DNA of 64,000 nt, from NCBI GenBank assembly GCA_002077065.1, contig NAJO01000026.1, positions 1 through 64,000 of the forward strand, given 5' to 3'. Each line of letters opens with the position of its first letter. Positions within the stretch are counted from its first letter, which is position 1. Position numbers and translations under genes: made by a program. Below the pieces are notes generated by a model that saw nothing but the letters and a program-made list of their open reading frames with translations, did not search any database and had not been told where the DNA came from. Origin of the DNA: Cryoendolithus antarcticus (Eukaryota > Ascomycota > Dothideomycetes > Cladosporiales > Cladosporiaceae). This document shows positions 9,342-19,076 of the stretch, piece by piece.

Positions 9342-10397
9342 ATGGGCTCCTCTTCATACCTTCACCTTGCGCGCCCACTCGCTCCCGCACAAATCTCCTC
9401 CTCCACCATCTCCACCACAGCGCCAGTTTCCGTCACAATCCAACCACAAGCGCTCTTCAGCATACTCGATCATGCATCGCGCCGGCCTGCAGACCAGGAG
9501 CGCGTAATAGGCACGCTACTCGGTGTGCGCAGCGAAGATGGCACCGAAGTGGAGATAAGAAATTGCTACGCCGTACCCCACACAGAGACGCAGGAGCAAG
9601 TCGAGGTGGATATGGACTACCAGAAGTCTATGCTACAGCTACACTTGAGAGCAAGCCCGAAAGAAGTGCTCGTAGGCTGGTACGCGACAAGCGACGAGCT
9701 CAACACGTTCTCGGCGCTCATCCAGAACTTCTACTCCCAACAAGGCGAAGGCACCTGGCCACACCCCGCAGTCCACCTCACAGTCTCCACAGTCGCAGGC
9801 AAGGACGTGGAGGCACACACATACATCTCGGCACCTATTGGCGTCACACCCGAGCGGGCAGCAGACAGCTGTCTGTTCGTCCCTGTACCACACGAGATCA
9901 AGTACAACGACGCGGAGAAGTCTGGACTGGAACTCATTGCGTCTGCGAAGGATGCAGAGAACCGATCGCAACCACTGCTTACGGATATCGAGGTACTGGA
10001 GAAGGCTGTGGAGCAGGTGTTGGACATGTTGGAGAGGGTCAGCGTGTATGTGTCGAATGTGCTGGACGAGGAGGCTGAGCCGAGCGCGGCGTTGGGACAA
10101 TTCTTGATGAACACGCTCTCACTTGCGCCGAAGGTCGAGGCGGAGGACATCGAGAGGGACTTCAACAACCACGTGCAGGATGTGCTGCTGGTGTCATATC
10201 TCGCCAACACGATCCGCACACAGATCGACTTGTCAAATCGTCTCGCCACTGGAGTGTTGACGATGGGAGACAAGCCGGTTGTGGACGGAGAGGGCGGGAA
10301 GGGTGGACATGAAGGCGGCGGCGGAGGGCGTGGTGGACGTGGAGGCTACAGAGGCGATCGATCAGGAGCTGGCCAGCGAGGCCAGCGTGAGCAGTAG
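9342..10397 (+). CDS. Translation initiation factor eIF3 subunit F
   Basis: 351 aa from ATG 9342 to TAG 10395-10397. The protein is a cytoplasmic subunit of the eIF3 complex. The MPN domain (about 25-165) begins [14 protein letters not shown] and includes [21 protein letters not shown] and VLVGWYAT. As expected for eIF3f, it has no canonical JAMM zinc site and should be structural. A C-terminal helical MPN-linked region follows (about 210-310), and the protein ends in an RGG-rich tail (about 325-351). Such Gly/Arg tails occur in some fungal eIF3f proteins and may bind RNA. A start at 9342 gives the typical [14 protein letters not shown]-terminus. Confidence 0.95.
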   Translation: MGSSSYLHLARPLAPAQISSSTISTTAPVSVTIQPQALFSILDHASRRPADQERVIGTLLGVRSEDGTEVEIRNCYAVPHTETQEQVEVDMDYQKSMLQLHLRASPKEVLVGWYATSDELNTFSALIQNFYSQQGEGTWPHPAVHLTVSTVAGKDVEAHTYISAPIGVTPERAADSCLFVPVPHEIKYNDAEKSGLELIASAKDAENRSQPLLTDIEVLEKAVEQVLDMLERVSVYVSNVLDEEAEPSAALGQFLMNTLSLAPKVEAEDIERDFNNHVQDVLLVSYLANTIRTQIDLSNRLATGVLTMGDKPVVDGEGGKGGHEGGGGGRGGRGGYRGDRSGAGQRGQREQ

Positions 10398-10590
10398 GAA
10401 CATCGCGATTCACGGTCGTAGGTGCTCGTCAGCACTTCGCGGCCTGTCAGTCACCCTAAAGATCTGCTTCAGCAGAGCGTTGGAGTGCACCAAGCGAGTG
10501 TAGAAGGTTGATAGAGCCTCTCAGCAACTTGCTCGGCTACTTCTGCATAGATAGATCGAAGCACATGGCGCCCAGTCGAGGGCTTTCAAC

Positions 10591-11219
10591 TCATCGCTGC
10601 CTTACTTCTCCCTCGCGTTCATTCCGAATCCTCCGGGGCTGGTCTGTCGCAGCAGCTGCCTTGCGCACTTCATGCGGCAAAGCTCTCACCAAATTCAAAT
10701 CGTCCATGAGTTTCAGCTCCCATCGCTCAATCCCATGTCGCGACCTCCCCGATTGCTTCCACCACTTCAACGTCGCCGGTTTTGAGCGATAGCCACGCTC
10801 CGGCTGCAGCCTCGCTCTCACTGCATTCAACAGCCGCAAGTTACTGCGCCGTGCTTGAAGTCTTGCACGTCGGACGTCGCTCGCGTCCCATGCATCATGG
10901 TACGCGGGCATCGTGTGCTCCATCCCGGCTGTTGCTGCTGCGACCTCATCACAACGGAGAAAGTGTGGTCTTCGACGGGTTCTCGAGCGGCATTGAGATT
11001 GAGAAGCCAAGATGAGGAGGCTTTGATGCATAGTTCGCGACATGTTCGGAATATGGGCGGGAGTGGAAAACAGGAAGCACGGTCTTCGTCCAGTGTCGAT
11101 GCGAAGAGGTAGTCGTAGACCATGATTCGCAGCTCCGGTGGCAGGCAGAGGAGTGCAGCTGACTGCAAAGATGTCGCTACCTCGGATTTCGCGCACAATC
11201 CTGCCTTATTCGCTTCCAA
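10591..11219 (-). pseudogene. Frameshifted F-box-like family member
   Basis: The N-terminal half lies in one frame (11219 downward; CLPPELRIMVYDYLFASTL near 11140-11085, FPLPPIFRTCREL near 11065). The C-terminal half, recognised by similarity to the 11.8-kb and 14.9-kb paralogues (LRLLNAVRARLQP near 10830, then KWWKQ), lies in another frame, ending at 10591. The switch falls between about 10960 and 10860 and equals loss of one base or gain of two; no GT-AG intron would repair it. There is also no ATG upstream of the LPPELR motif, because TAG lies a few codons before it. It reads as a broken copy, though a sequencing indel could explain the shift. Confidence 0.65.
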
Positions 11220-11821
11220 TGTCGCCTTGGTCGTTGTCTAACAAGTCCAGCTCGATCGTATTGCAACGAAGCCTCGCGGCGTGGGGCTGCAGCATATCAG
11301 TATGATTGTCTATGTGGTACTCACGCTGACTTACTGAACTGAATGCTTCCTTCGGCTATCGATGTTCGTCACCTCGATCGCCAGGAACGAGTGAGTCGGA
11401 ATACTGCGATACGACAACGAAGTGAAGGTCAAGACTGGGGACGGGCGGCGTGCATATCGCCTGCATATGCGAGCCACTCGTTGCGTTTATGATCCGTCGG
11501 AAACTTGAGTGCAGACATCAAAAGTCCGCGTCTTGTTCATCTGTAACAATGCTACTCATCTGCCACATGCCCGTGCCTCACCACTAAGGTTTTAACAGCA
11601 GCTGAGACTTGGTCGCACGATTTGGAACCCAACTACTGCCATTAGACTAATCAGCTACTTCCGCATCAGGAGCTCGGCAGCCAGTGGCTGCCAACAGCGA
11701 CCGTCGTCACATCAAATCCTGCTACCTCTTTTCGTCGCGTGGCAGTGCTGGAGAGATCTTGTCTTTCACTCAGCCCACGTCGTCGATTGGCCGTAAGCCT
11801 TGACTTCCGCACCCGAGTGCG
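11220..11821. other. Intergenic, no supported gene
   Basis: About 600 bp between two minus-strand F-box-like copies. Nothing with family resemblance was seen. The left part would be upstream sequence of the broken copy, and the right part is the 3' flank of the intact copy ending at 11822. Confidence 0.55.
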
Positions 11822-12634
11822 TCAATCAGAGCTCTTGAACTTGGGCAATTTCTTGTACCACGCCAAATCTGCGGGTCTCCTCGTGACACGACCACTCAAT
11901 CGATTGGCTTTCGGCTGCAAGCGTGAGCGTACTTTCCCGAGCACGGAGAGGTTGGCGTCTCGCCTTTCGTCCCTCCGCTCCGCATTCCTAATCTCGTAGC
12001 TGGACTTGGAGCGCTCAGCCACGTCGGACAGCTGACTTCGTTGCCTTTCCAGCGACTCGATAATGGAGCTGGAACGCCGCGATGCATCTTGGATCGCGAA
12101 GTCAAGATGCACTTGCCACAGCTCGCAAGCTTCGATGTTCAGGATCCGGCAGGTGCGCAGGATGGGCGGCCTTGGAAAGCAAGACGTACGGTCAAGGCAG
12201 TCCTGATCGAGAATGTCTTCGAAGAGCATTTTGTAGATCATAAGGCGGATCTCCAGTGAGAGGCGGAGCACGCCTGATGGCTGACTTCTTCTCTTTTGGA
12301 TCTCCCTTTCTCTTCGAGTGAATGCCGTCTTGGAGGGCGTATCGAGGAGGTGTTGAGGGATCTCGATCACGTCGTCTGGATGTCGATCTCCGTCTGATAG
12401 ATCTGGGGACGCCACTGCAGCGCGTGAGTATCTTCCCAAACTTGACATCCTGCAATACTCACTGGCTGGCGGTGCGTCACTATCCATCATACTTGTGTCG
12501 TCCGTTGATGTTGCAACATCCCTCTCACGTCGCGCATGGTGAAGGGCAGAGTCAGCTTTGTGAAGTGCGATGAAGTGAGGTGAGATTAGAGTTGTGAGAT
12601 TGAGGCAGGCACAGTGTAAGCAGTCGCGTAGCAT
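11822..12634 (-). CDS. F-box-like (LSLEIRLMIY) family protein
   Basis: 270 aa, single exon, ATG at 12632-12634. Residues 1-115 are a Ser/Asp-rich leader not seen in the paralogues. The family core starts around 120 (VLRLSLEIRLMIYKMLFEDIL) and continues with SCFPRPPILRTCRILNIEACELW. A coiled, Arg/Glu-rich segment follows, then a basic C-terminus ending LAWYKKLPKFKSSD, which is shared with the 14.9-kb paralogue. The first motif resembles fungal F-box/2EXR-type motifs, so a Skp1/cullin adaptor role is possible but unproven. Best preserved of the family together with the 14.9-kb copy. Confidence 0.7.
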   Translation of the reverse strand: MLRDCLHCACLNLTTLISPHFIALHKADSALHHARRERDVATSTDDTSMMDSDAPPASEYCRMSSLGRYSRAAVASPDLSDGDRHPDDVIEIPQHLLDTPSKTAFTRREREIQKRRSQPSGVLRLSLEIRLMIYKMLFEDILDQDCLDRTSCFPRPPILRTCRILNIEACELWQVHLDFAIQDASRRSSSIIESLERQRSQLSDVAERSKSSYEIRNAERRDERRDANLSVLGKVRSRLQPKANRLSGRVTRRPADLAWYKKLPKFKSSD

Positions 12635-13028
12635 TCATCGTACTTGCTACTCGATAGTGTCTGCTGACTAGGGCTTTTCATTCGACATTGCGCTAGTATG
12701 TGAAGTCGCCAAGTCGCTCATGCAGGACCATATTGTACATCAACATGAGCACCCGGCTTGTTCGACTCTACGTGTGCATGCGCCATCGTTGATGTTCGGA
12801 CGCTGCGAGGTTCGACAATGATATCCGCGTGCTGCCCGCCATCGCCGGCGGACAGAAGGGTCTCAGTGAAACCGAGGCTGAGCTAGTCCGCCACCTACGT
12901 GCGCATGTGCACCTTGCCTTGCGTGTGTAGATTCGGAATATCATCTCATTCCCTGGAGGATTCAACGTCCTCCAGAAACCGGGCAAGCGGATACGCGTGA
13001 AGCCAGTAGGCTTGCGTTCGACCTTAAC
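12635..13028. other. Divergent intergenic region
   Basis: 394 bp between the minus-strand F-box-like gene and the plus-strand arrestin-like gene, so both promoters should be here. The short open frames on the minus strand have no family resemblance. No motif was recognised. Confidence 0.55.
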
Positions 13029-14483
13029 ATGTCGGTCAAGCATCCCGAATATCTTGAAGCCGAGATCGTTCTCGACAACCCCGAGTATCTTCATCACGGC
13101 AACGGGAAAGCGGTCACCGGCCACCTCGCTCTCACCTACCACTGCGTAGAATCTGCATCCGAGCTCTCTGGTGTCTTGATAGCGAGCGTAATATTCCGTG
13201 GCCGTACGAAGGCGGAGATCAAGACAGGCCAGGGTAGCAAGTGGATAACTGGGAGTTCGACTTGGTACGGCAAGTTGACTCCGTACACGAGTGAAGACAT
13301 TCTATTCGACTTCTCGCGAGAGATCCACAATGGACCGTTCAGAGCAACATGCAACAAGACAGTATGTCTTCAATTTGTGCTGAACTTTCCAAGCTGTGTG
13401 CAGCGACCTGTGAACTCCAAAGGCTGGGACCCGACCAAGCTGTTGTCTTCTCAAGTAGATGAACAACTGCCTCCATCTGATAATTGTAAATACGAGTATG
13501 ATAAATGCCCCCAAATGCGATCCTCTCTAGCTGACTTACTTGCCAACAGGTCGGAGTCAGTGCCACCCGACCCGATCGTAAATGCCTCCATCGAATACCG
13601 CGTCGGTGCCCAGGTGACTATACGCGATAATGCAATCCCAATCTGCGGTGTGGGCGAGGCCTCCTTGCCGCAAGTTCATTACAAGCGTGGGTACACATCG
13701 CCTAGTGAAGGCCTTATGGTGTATGATTGTCCGAGAAAGAGCGTATTCGACTACGTACCATATAACCCCTTGCCACTGGCCCGGGGCCCGCAATTCCGCT
13801 GCGTGTGCACCATGCACTGTCCACAGACCTTGTACCTCGACCAGCCGATCGTTGTCAAGATCGTCGTCATCCCGTTAGACGGCTGCCCAGATTTCACTGC
13901 TAAAGCTCAGATCGATATGGACCTTGAGTCTTTCACCGAAGTCCATGCCGGGAACACTCTGGGTCGTTCTAGGAAGGGCTGCTTCAAGGAGCGATACAGG
14001 GTGGCTGGGTATGAATATCGGGTTGATGACCAGCAGCTGGAATTACTCAGCAAAGCCAATGGATATTCCATCGCTGTTACGTCGAAGTCAATTTCCGGCG
14101 TTCCGAGTACCTTCTTCACGCGCGCTATGTCCAGGTGGTACACGCTGATTGTTCAGATCAGTTTTGAGGGCTTGCCACACAATCGCGATGGCTTCAGGTC
14201 CCGGTGTCTCCACTCGATTCCAGTGCTATTGATGCCGCCGGTTGCCGGCTGTGTCCCAACAAAGCCAGGGCTCCGACCTACCGACTACCGCAGCCACTGG
14301 TCCAGAGAGGACGGCTACGTAAAGCCAAACATGCCAGATATGGCTTCCATGCCAGCTGGGAATGCTGTGCTACCGAAGTACGAGCAGCCGCCATCGTACG
14401 ATACTCTATCCAAAGAGAAAGCAGAGGGCTGTGGATCGGATACAAAGACTAGTAGAGGAAAGGTACCTAAAGGCGACCAATGA
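13029..14483 (+). CDS. Arrestin-like (alpha-arrestin) domain protein
   Basis: The open frame runs 484 codons from ATG 13029 to TGA 14481-14483. The N-terminal half has the arrestin-N pattern (EAEIVLDNPEYLHHGNGKAV, then VTGHLALTYH), and the middle has a second beta-rich segment with a QTLYLDQPIVVKIVVIP strand, as in arrestin-C. The C-terminus carries a PPSY motif (QPPSYD, about 454-459), which is how alpha-arrestins recruit Nedd4/Rsp5-type ubiquitin ligases to membrane cargo. A 54-nt stretch, 13496-13549, has a GTATGA donor, a GCTGAC branch and an AACAG acceptor. It is a multiple of three, so it is probably an in-frame intron; splicing gives 466 aa. Family assignment is moderate because the sequence is divergent. 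Confidence 0.6.
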   Translation: MSVKHPEYLEAEIVLDNPEYLHHGNGKAVTGHLALTYHCVESASELSGVLIASVIFRGRTKAEIKTGQGSKWITGSSTWYGKLTPYTSEDILFDFSREIHNGPFRATCNKTVCLQFVLNFPSCVQRPVNSKGWDPTKLLSSQVDEQLPPSDNCKYEYDKCPQMRSSLADLLANRSESVPPDPIVNASIEYRVGAQVTIRDNAIPICGVGEASLPQVHYKRGYTSPSEGLMVYDCPRKSVFDYVPYNPLPLARGPQFRCVCTMHCPQTLYLDQPIVVKIVVIPLDGCPDFTAKAQIDMDLESFTEVHAGNTLGRSRKGCFKERYRVAGYEYRVDDQQLELLSKANGYSIAVTSKSISGVPSTFFTRAMSRWYTLIVQISFEGLPHNRDGFRSRCLHSIPVLLMPPVAGCVPTKPGLRPTDYRSHWSREDGYVKPNMPDMASMPAGNAVLPKYEQPPSYDTLSKEKAEGCGSDTKTSRGKVPKGDQ

Positions 14484-14902
14484 AAATGAGCCGTCTCCAT
14501 GGAGGTCCAACTCGTAGTGTTATTAGGTGAAAGCCACCTGTGCATGCTGTCGATGGAGTACACGTCTCTCAGCTTCACACTCTTGTCGGTACGGAACGTA
14601 CGGAGACATGTATACGTCATGGCAGGAAGAGCACCACCTCCAAGGGAAAATTGGAATACTGAATAGGGCTTCACACTGCATCCTTAGCTTTTTGACACCT
14701 TTCCGCATTCTGTTTCTGTTTCTCGCAAGGGTAAGGAGCGACCATCACTTGAACACGGTCAGTGGGAGCACACAGAAGAGAGATGCCGTAGTGGTAGAGC
14801 TCCATAAAGAAGGGAAGGGCTCCAAAAGCGAGATATCATAGAGACGTAGAGAACGAATTAGAGCAGTCTATACTCATCTCAACTCCACAGACCGGCTGGC
14901 CA
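14484..14902. other. Convergent intergenic region
   Basis: 419 bp between the 3' ends of the arrestin-like gene and the next F-box-like gene. No coding signal was seen. It should hold both transcription ends. Confidence 0.55.
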
Positions 14903-15478
14903 CTAGTACTCCTTCCACTTCGACAACCTCCTCCACCACCACAGCGGCGTCTTCTTCACGAAGTGCGGGCCTTTCTTGGGCAGCATGCGAGGCCGTATCC
15001 TAGCCAGGAACCTGAGATTGCGATCCCGAACGGCCTGTCTGCCTTCCCTCCGGCAGTTTTCCCTGAGCATGGCCTGTATCTCTGACATCTGAGATGGTTG
15101 GAATGGTCGGAATGGAGCAGCTGCTTCATTACCAATGCGTTGCGTTGTGGCGTTGCGTGTCGGAATACCGTCTATCGCTAATTGAAGGTGCGCTACCCAG
15201 CACTCCCTTGCTTCGAGACGGAGAATGCGACAAGTGCGGAGGATGGGCGGCAAAGGGAACAGGGATCGGCGTTCAAGGACGTCCTCGCCCAGAGCAGTCG
15301 CGAAGACCATGTCGTAGACGACCAGTCGTAATTCCGGCGGCAAGCTGAGGAGAGACGACATGGGTTCAGCGGCGGTCACTGAGTTGTCGATATCGGCTGA
15401 GATGTCAGTTCCCGGGGTTGGAGCAGACTTGCTCTTCTTGACGCGGCGGCGCTTCTTGTCCGATCGTGGTGCAGACAT
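14903..15478 (-). CDS. F-box-like (LPPELRLVVYD) family protein
   Basis: 191 aa, single exon, ATG at 15476-15478. A Lys/Arg-rich start (KKRRRVKKSK, about 9-18) could act as a nuclear localisation signal. The family core begins near 43 (LLSLPPELRLVVYDMVFATAL) and continues with FPLPPILRTCRILRLEARECW (about 71-91). The C-terminus is basic and Trp-rich (LWWWRRLSKWKEY). It is the clearest intact family member and serves as the reference for the broken copies. Molecular function is unknown; the first motif resembles an F-box/2EXR-type motif. Confidence 0.75.
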   Translation of the reverse strand: MSAPRSDKKRRRVKKSKSAPTPGTDISADIDNSVTAAEPMSSLLSLPPELRLVVYDMVFATALGEDVLERRSLFPLPPILRTCRILRLEARECWVAHLQLAIDGIPTRNATTQRIGNEAAAPFRPFQPSQMSEIQAMLRENCRREGRQAVRDRNLRFLARIRPRMLPKKGPHFVKKTPLWWWRRLSKWKEY

Positions 15479-15784
15479 AGTGTGAGATTGTCAGCGTCCT
15501 GATTCTAACGGAATCATCTATAGCTTTATACCCCGACAACATAGAGCAGACTGGAACAATGCACGCATGGTTCCTCTGGTGAAATCTGCAGGCTTCGAAA
15601 GACATCCATGAGTACAACCCGATCTCACCTGTACCTAGTCTAGGCTCGATGGTGGTCCATGGCCGCCCCTCGACGTGAGGAACGAAGTTTCTGGGTGACG
15701 GTCGGTCTTGTCACCTTGCTTTCTAGATGCTTGTCCATACTGCTCTATCTTCAAACTACCCACATGCTCCATGCACGATCAGTC
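15479..15784. other. Intergenic, upstream of F-box-like gene
   Basis: 306 bp between the F-box-like start and the shugoshin stop, both on the minus strand. It would contain the shugoshin terminator and the promoter of the F-box-like gene. No specific site was recognised. Confidence 0.5.
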
Positions 15785-17905
15785 CTACACCATCATGCTC
15801 CTACGCCTGCTGGTAGCTCGTGCCGGCTTCGTCTCCTCTTCTCGTACTAAGCGTGATGAGCTCTGATCCCCCATGGTCTGTGTCTCCTTCGGTATGAATG
15901 AGTGTCGTCTTGAAGTTCGTGTGGTAGACCCAATACCGGAGCTAGCGACCGAGGAAGGCGACGAAGAGTCCTTGAAGTCGAAGATCTCCATGTCCTTGAG
16001 CCGTTTCCTCGCTTCGTCAAGCTCATCTGGCTGCTTGAGGTCGCCGTTGGGCAATTGTGGCAGATTGACTTTCGGTAGATGGGAGGTCGTTGCAGCAATG
16101 CCCTGCGCGTCCACAACAAGTGAGTCACTGCTGCTCCGCACGTGCTGCTTCGACCTCAGCACAGGCGACGGGACCTCCATTGGCGCCACTGCGGCACTTG
16201 ACTCCGGCAACTTCTTCCATGCGTCCTCGTCTTCTTCCTCCATCTTGATCTCGATAACCCTACCAGCCCTCTTGTTCACGGGCGCGCTCATAACACGTCG
16301 ATGATCCGAAAGGCCAGTAAGCGCATCAACCATCTTCTTATCTGGCCTTCGCATCTTCGCAGTGAGACTAGGTTCGGCATAGTTCACTGCTCCTCGTGCA
16401 CGTCGCGAGGGTCGCAAGCCTTCGATGACGGAAGCAGTCGTGCTGTTAGATAGACTGCTCAGATCGCCGGGCGGTGGCGTGTCACGGCTTCCATTGGCGT
16501 GCATGGAGGGTTCGGATGGCGTTGGCGAGAAGATGTTTGGTGCAGCTGGGGACTGTGGTGCGGTCTCGGTCGTTGTAGTGGCGCCTGCAGGGGCGATCTC
16601 GATAGTGGCAATAGTGGGCGGTCGAACAGAGGGTGGCAGCGGGACTTGCGATAGTCTCGATGTTCGTGGTACGCGATCTTTGGTCAAGTCTAGCTTCGAG
16701 ACTGCGGGCTTTTTGCCATCGTCCTTCTCAAGCTTGCCGGCCAAAACATCGACCTTCCTGGGCGACAGGTTCACGCTCTTGTCTCCGAGGACCCTTCGCG
16801 AGATCTTGGGCGATAGCTTTGGCGCGGGAATCTCCATCGTAGGCTCTTCAGACTGCTGTGAAGTAGTCGTGGCAGCATCGTTGGTGGTCTTGCGACTGAA
16901 CAAGAACTCGGTCTTACCGGGCGCCTTGACAGGCTTCTCAAGATCTCGATCAGCGAGCTTCCTCTTTGCGCCAGTGCGGAGTATGGGCGCGACAACTTCC
17001 ACGTCAGACTTGGAGGGCGATGGCGGAGGAATGATGGAGTGTCTGCGGATCTCAAGCCGCGGGTGGCCATCTTTGCGCTTCCGCCTAGTCTCGAGGTTGA
17101 CGGACAAGTTTGCAGGCAGCTCTTCGCTCTCGGTAGACTGCTGTGACTTGCTGCTGGTAACATCGCCCTGGGTGTCGAACTTGATCGGGTCCTGGCATTC
17201 GAATCGTGCGATCGGCGGTGGCCCAAGATCCGGACTCTCGTTGCTGCTGTGGTCGCTCAGACGTGCTGCCTTGATCTCGTCAACGCCGAGAGAGCGCCGC
17301 GACTTTCGTTCATGCTCCGATATCGTCGGCATCTGATGTTCGCGCATGACCTGTGCCAATGGCTGCCGCTCTCGGAACTCCATTCGCTGTAGCGCACTTT
17401 GCCGTCGGCGCCTCTGCTCCTCCTCGCGAATCTCAGTGTCTTCCTCGGGTACATCATCCATGGCCTCTACCATCTCACTGAGCTGCCTCATCTTCGCCGC
17501 CATCTCGTCCTTGAACCTCTGCAATCCATCACGCGAACTCTGCTTCCTTGCATCTTGCACCTCTTTCCGCAACCCAATGATCTCCTCTCTCAAGTCCAGG
17601 TTCGTCTGCAGCAGCCGATCAACGTCCAATTGTAGGCTGCGAATCCGCAGGTTCTGCTCGGAGTTGTTTTTAGCGAGGTCGCGGTTTTGGCGTATGAAGC
17701 GGCGCTTGACTTCCTCAAAGTTAGTCGCGGGTTTCTGAGCGGCTTGACGAGATTTCGTGCGCATCTCTCGTGCGGTGGAGGGGTCTTGGGTGGGTTTGTC
17801 AATGAATAGTGCTGGGCGTTGTGACTTACGGGCATCAACACTCTCTCCTACTGGCGGTGCTACTGCGACGGCAGCCACGACGGGCGGCTCGTTCAGCCGA
17901 GCCAT
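15785..17905 (-). CDS. sgo1: Shugoshin, protector of centromeric cohesin
   Basis: 706 aa, one exon, ATG at 17903-17905. Shugoshin recruits PP2A to centromeres to shield cohesin from separase and helps place the chromosomal passenger complex. The N-terminus has the fungal start MARLNEPPV and a coiled coil at about 60-130 (FEEVKRRFIRQNRDLAKNN, then heptads of Leu/Ile), which in the family dimerises and binds PP2A. The long middle is disordered with many SP sites. Near 500-530 is the conserved basic SGO motif (SRRARGAVNYAEPSLTAKMR), which in family members binds phosphorylated histone H2A. It is divergent from DAD2 across 260 bp. Confidence 0.88.
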   Translation of the reverse strand: MARLNEPPVVAAVAVAPPVGESVDARKSQRPALFIDKPTQDPSTAREMRTKSRQAAQKPATNFEEVKRRFIRQNRDLAKNNSEQNLRIRSLQLDVDRLLQTNLDLREEIIGLRKEVQDARKQSSRDGLQRFKDEMAAKMRQLSEMVEAMDDVPEEDTEIREEEQRRRRQSALQRMEFRERQPLAQVMREHQMPTISEHERKSRRSLGVDEIKAARLSDHSSNESPDLGPPPIARFECQDPIKFDTQGDVTSSKSQQSTESEELPANLSVNLETRRKRKDGHPRLEIRRHSIIPPPSPSKSDVEVVAPILRTGAKRKLADRDLEKPVKAPGKTEFLFSRKTTNDAATTTSQQSEEPTMEIPAPKLSPKISRRVLGDKSVNLSPRKVDVLAGKLEKDDGKKPAVSKLDLTKDRVPRTSRLSQVPLPPSVRPPTIATIEIAPAGATTTTETAPQSPAAPNIFSPTPSEPSMHANGSRDTPPPGDLSSLSNSTTASVIEGLRPSRRARGAVNYAEPSLTAKMRRPDKKMVDALTGLSDHRRVMSAPVNKRAGRVIEIKMEEEDEDAWKKLPESSAAVAPMEVPSPVLRSKQHVRSSSDSLVVDAQGIAATTSHLPKVNLPQLPNGDLKQPDELDEARKRLKDMEIFDFKDSSSPSSVASSGIGSTTRTSRRHSFIPKETQTMGDQSSSRLVREEETKPARATSRRRSMMV

Positions 17906-18165
17906 GCATCAGTGTGACTGCTTTGTATGAGATATGAGTGATAGTCGCTGCCTCTTATGGCCCTGCTGCGTTAGTCGTGCATATCAGGGATGTTCACAGC
18001 GCCGGAGAGATGTTTATTTGGGTGAACCCTAGCAACGGAAGAGCTTGGCAAGGCTAAGAACGTGGGCTGATGGTCCATGCACACGCGTTGTGGGGTAACC
18101 TTGACTTCGAAGGACTTCACGCGACAGACAATGAGGGATAATTGCATCGGCGCATAGCCTCCAGG
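17906..18165. promoter_or_regulatory. Divergent promoter, shugoshin / dad2
   Basis: 260 bp separate the ATG of shugoshin (minus) and that of DAD2 (plus). Both products act at kinetochores or centromeres, so shared cell-cycle control is plausible. No MCB- or FKH-type site could be assigned with confidence by eye. Confidence 0.6.
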
Positions 18166-18642
18166 ATGTCATTTGGTCCCCGCCCAACTGGACTGCCATC
18201 GCATTTCCGTGCAAGTACCCACGGATCAAGCTCAACACAGAACTCTCAAGCCTCAGCGCTGCAAGCACGCATCAATGAGAAGAAGTTGGAGCTGGAGTCC
18301 TTGCGCCAGCTACGCGAGCTGAGTGCAGGTCTTGCAGGGCAGATGCAGCAGCTGGAGGAGAAGCTGTCGACTCTGAGTGATGGCACAGAAGCTGTGGCGG
18401 CTGTCATGGGTAATTGGGGTAATGTCTTGAGGGCGGTAGGCATGGCCAGTGGTAAGTGGATGATATGGGAGTCCAGGGGCAGAAGCAATTGTTGATCTCA
18501 TGTCACAGCTGGTCTGCCTAAGCCGAAAGCGACCGAAGACGAGATGCCTCTGCCACAGACCCTCGTGAGGATCCCAATCCAGCAGGCCGAAGCTGCGGCG
18601 CGAGAGATCGAGAAGGAGGAAGCTGCCAGCAAGGACGGCTGA
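18166..18642 (+). CDS. dad2: DASH complex subunit Dad2
   Basis: Two exons, 18166-18451 and 18509-18642, 139 aa. The 57-nt intron has GTAAGT and TGTCACAG ends, and its removal restores a family-like C-terminus. Dad2 is a small subunit of the DASH/Dam1 ring that couples kinetochores to spindle microtubules. The core LQARINEKKLELESLRQLRE and SAGLAGQMQQLEEKLSTLSD, then TEAVAAVMGNWGNVLRAVGMAS, is strongly diagnostic, and exon 2 supplies the conserved LPQTLVRIPIQQ. The acidic/basic helical tail is normal. The start at 18166 follows an 8-codon in-frame TTG extension that I left out. Confidence 0.95.
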
Positions 18643-19076
18643 ACGACAACCTTGCCCATAATCCCGGCTCTATTGTCACAGAATCGCAAAACATGCTCGA
18701 TTGGTGAATCGCTGTAGAGTCACCATCTAGCCGACAAGGCGACCGCATCTTGCCATTAGCTCTGCCGCCCTCTTTGCCTCATCAGGCGCGCGAAACCGCA
18801 TCAGCCCGGTGGATCGTCGAAAAAGGGGCTGAATACCCATGGAGACCCAGAAACATTGAGCGCCCAGGATAGCACCGTCGGCTAATATGCGGTGGTGGAC
18901 AACACCTGCTTAAGCTGGAGGCGAGCAGAGACGAGGGCCCGCGGAAGATGCAGGTTCAGACGATCGCTCCATCAGTCTGGGGCAAGGGACCAGTCTGACA
19001 GCAGGGTTGCGGTGTAGGAGGGCGGAGTGCTGCCGCTGCAAAAAACTTAAACATTCCCACGTTGTTTCGTCAGCCA
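18643..19076. other. Convergent intergenic region
   Basis: 434 bp between the 3' ends of DAD2 (plus) and YPI1 (minus). No coding signal or structured element was recognised. Confidence 0.55.

Noticed and set aside
11600..11660. Possible tRNA-like sequence (minus strand, GGCAGTAGTTGGG followed by GGTTCC)
   Set aside because: The A- and B-box spacing and the acceptor stem do not fit, and no cloverleaf could be drawn.
16425..17336. 303-codon plus-strand frame inside shugoshin
   Set aside because: Antisense shadow of a GC-rich disordered coding region; no domain.
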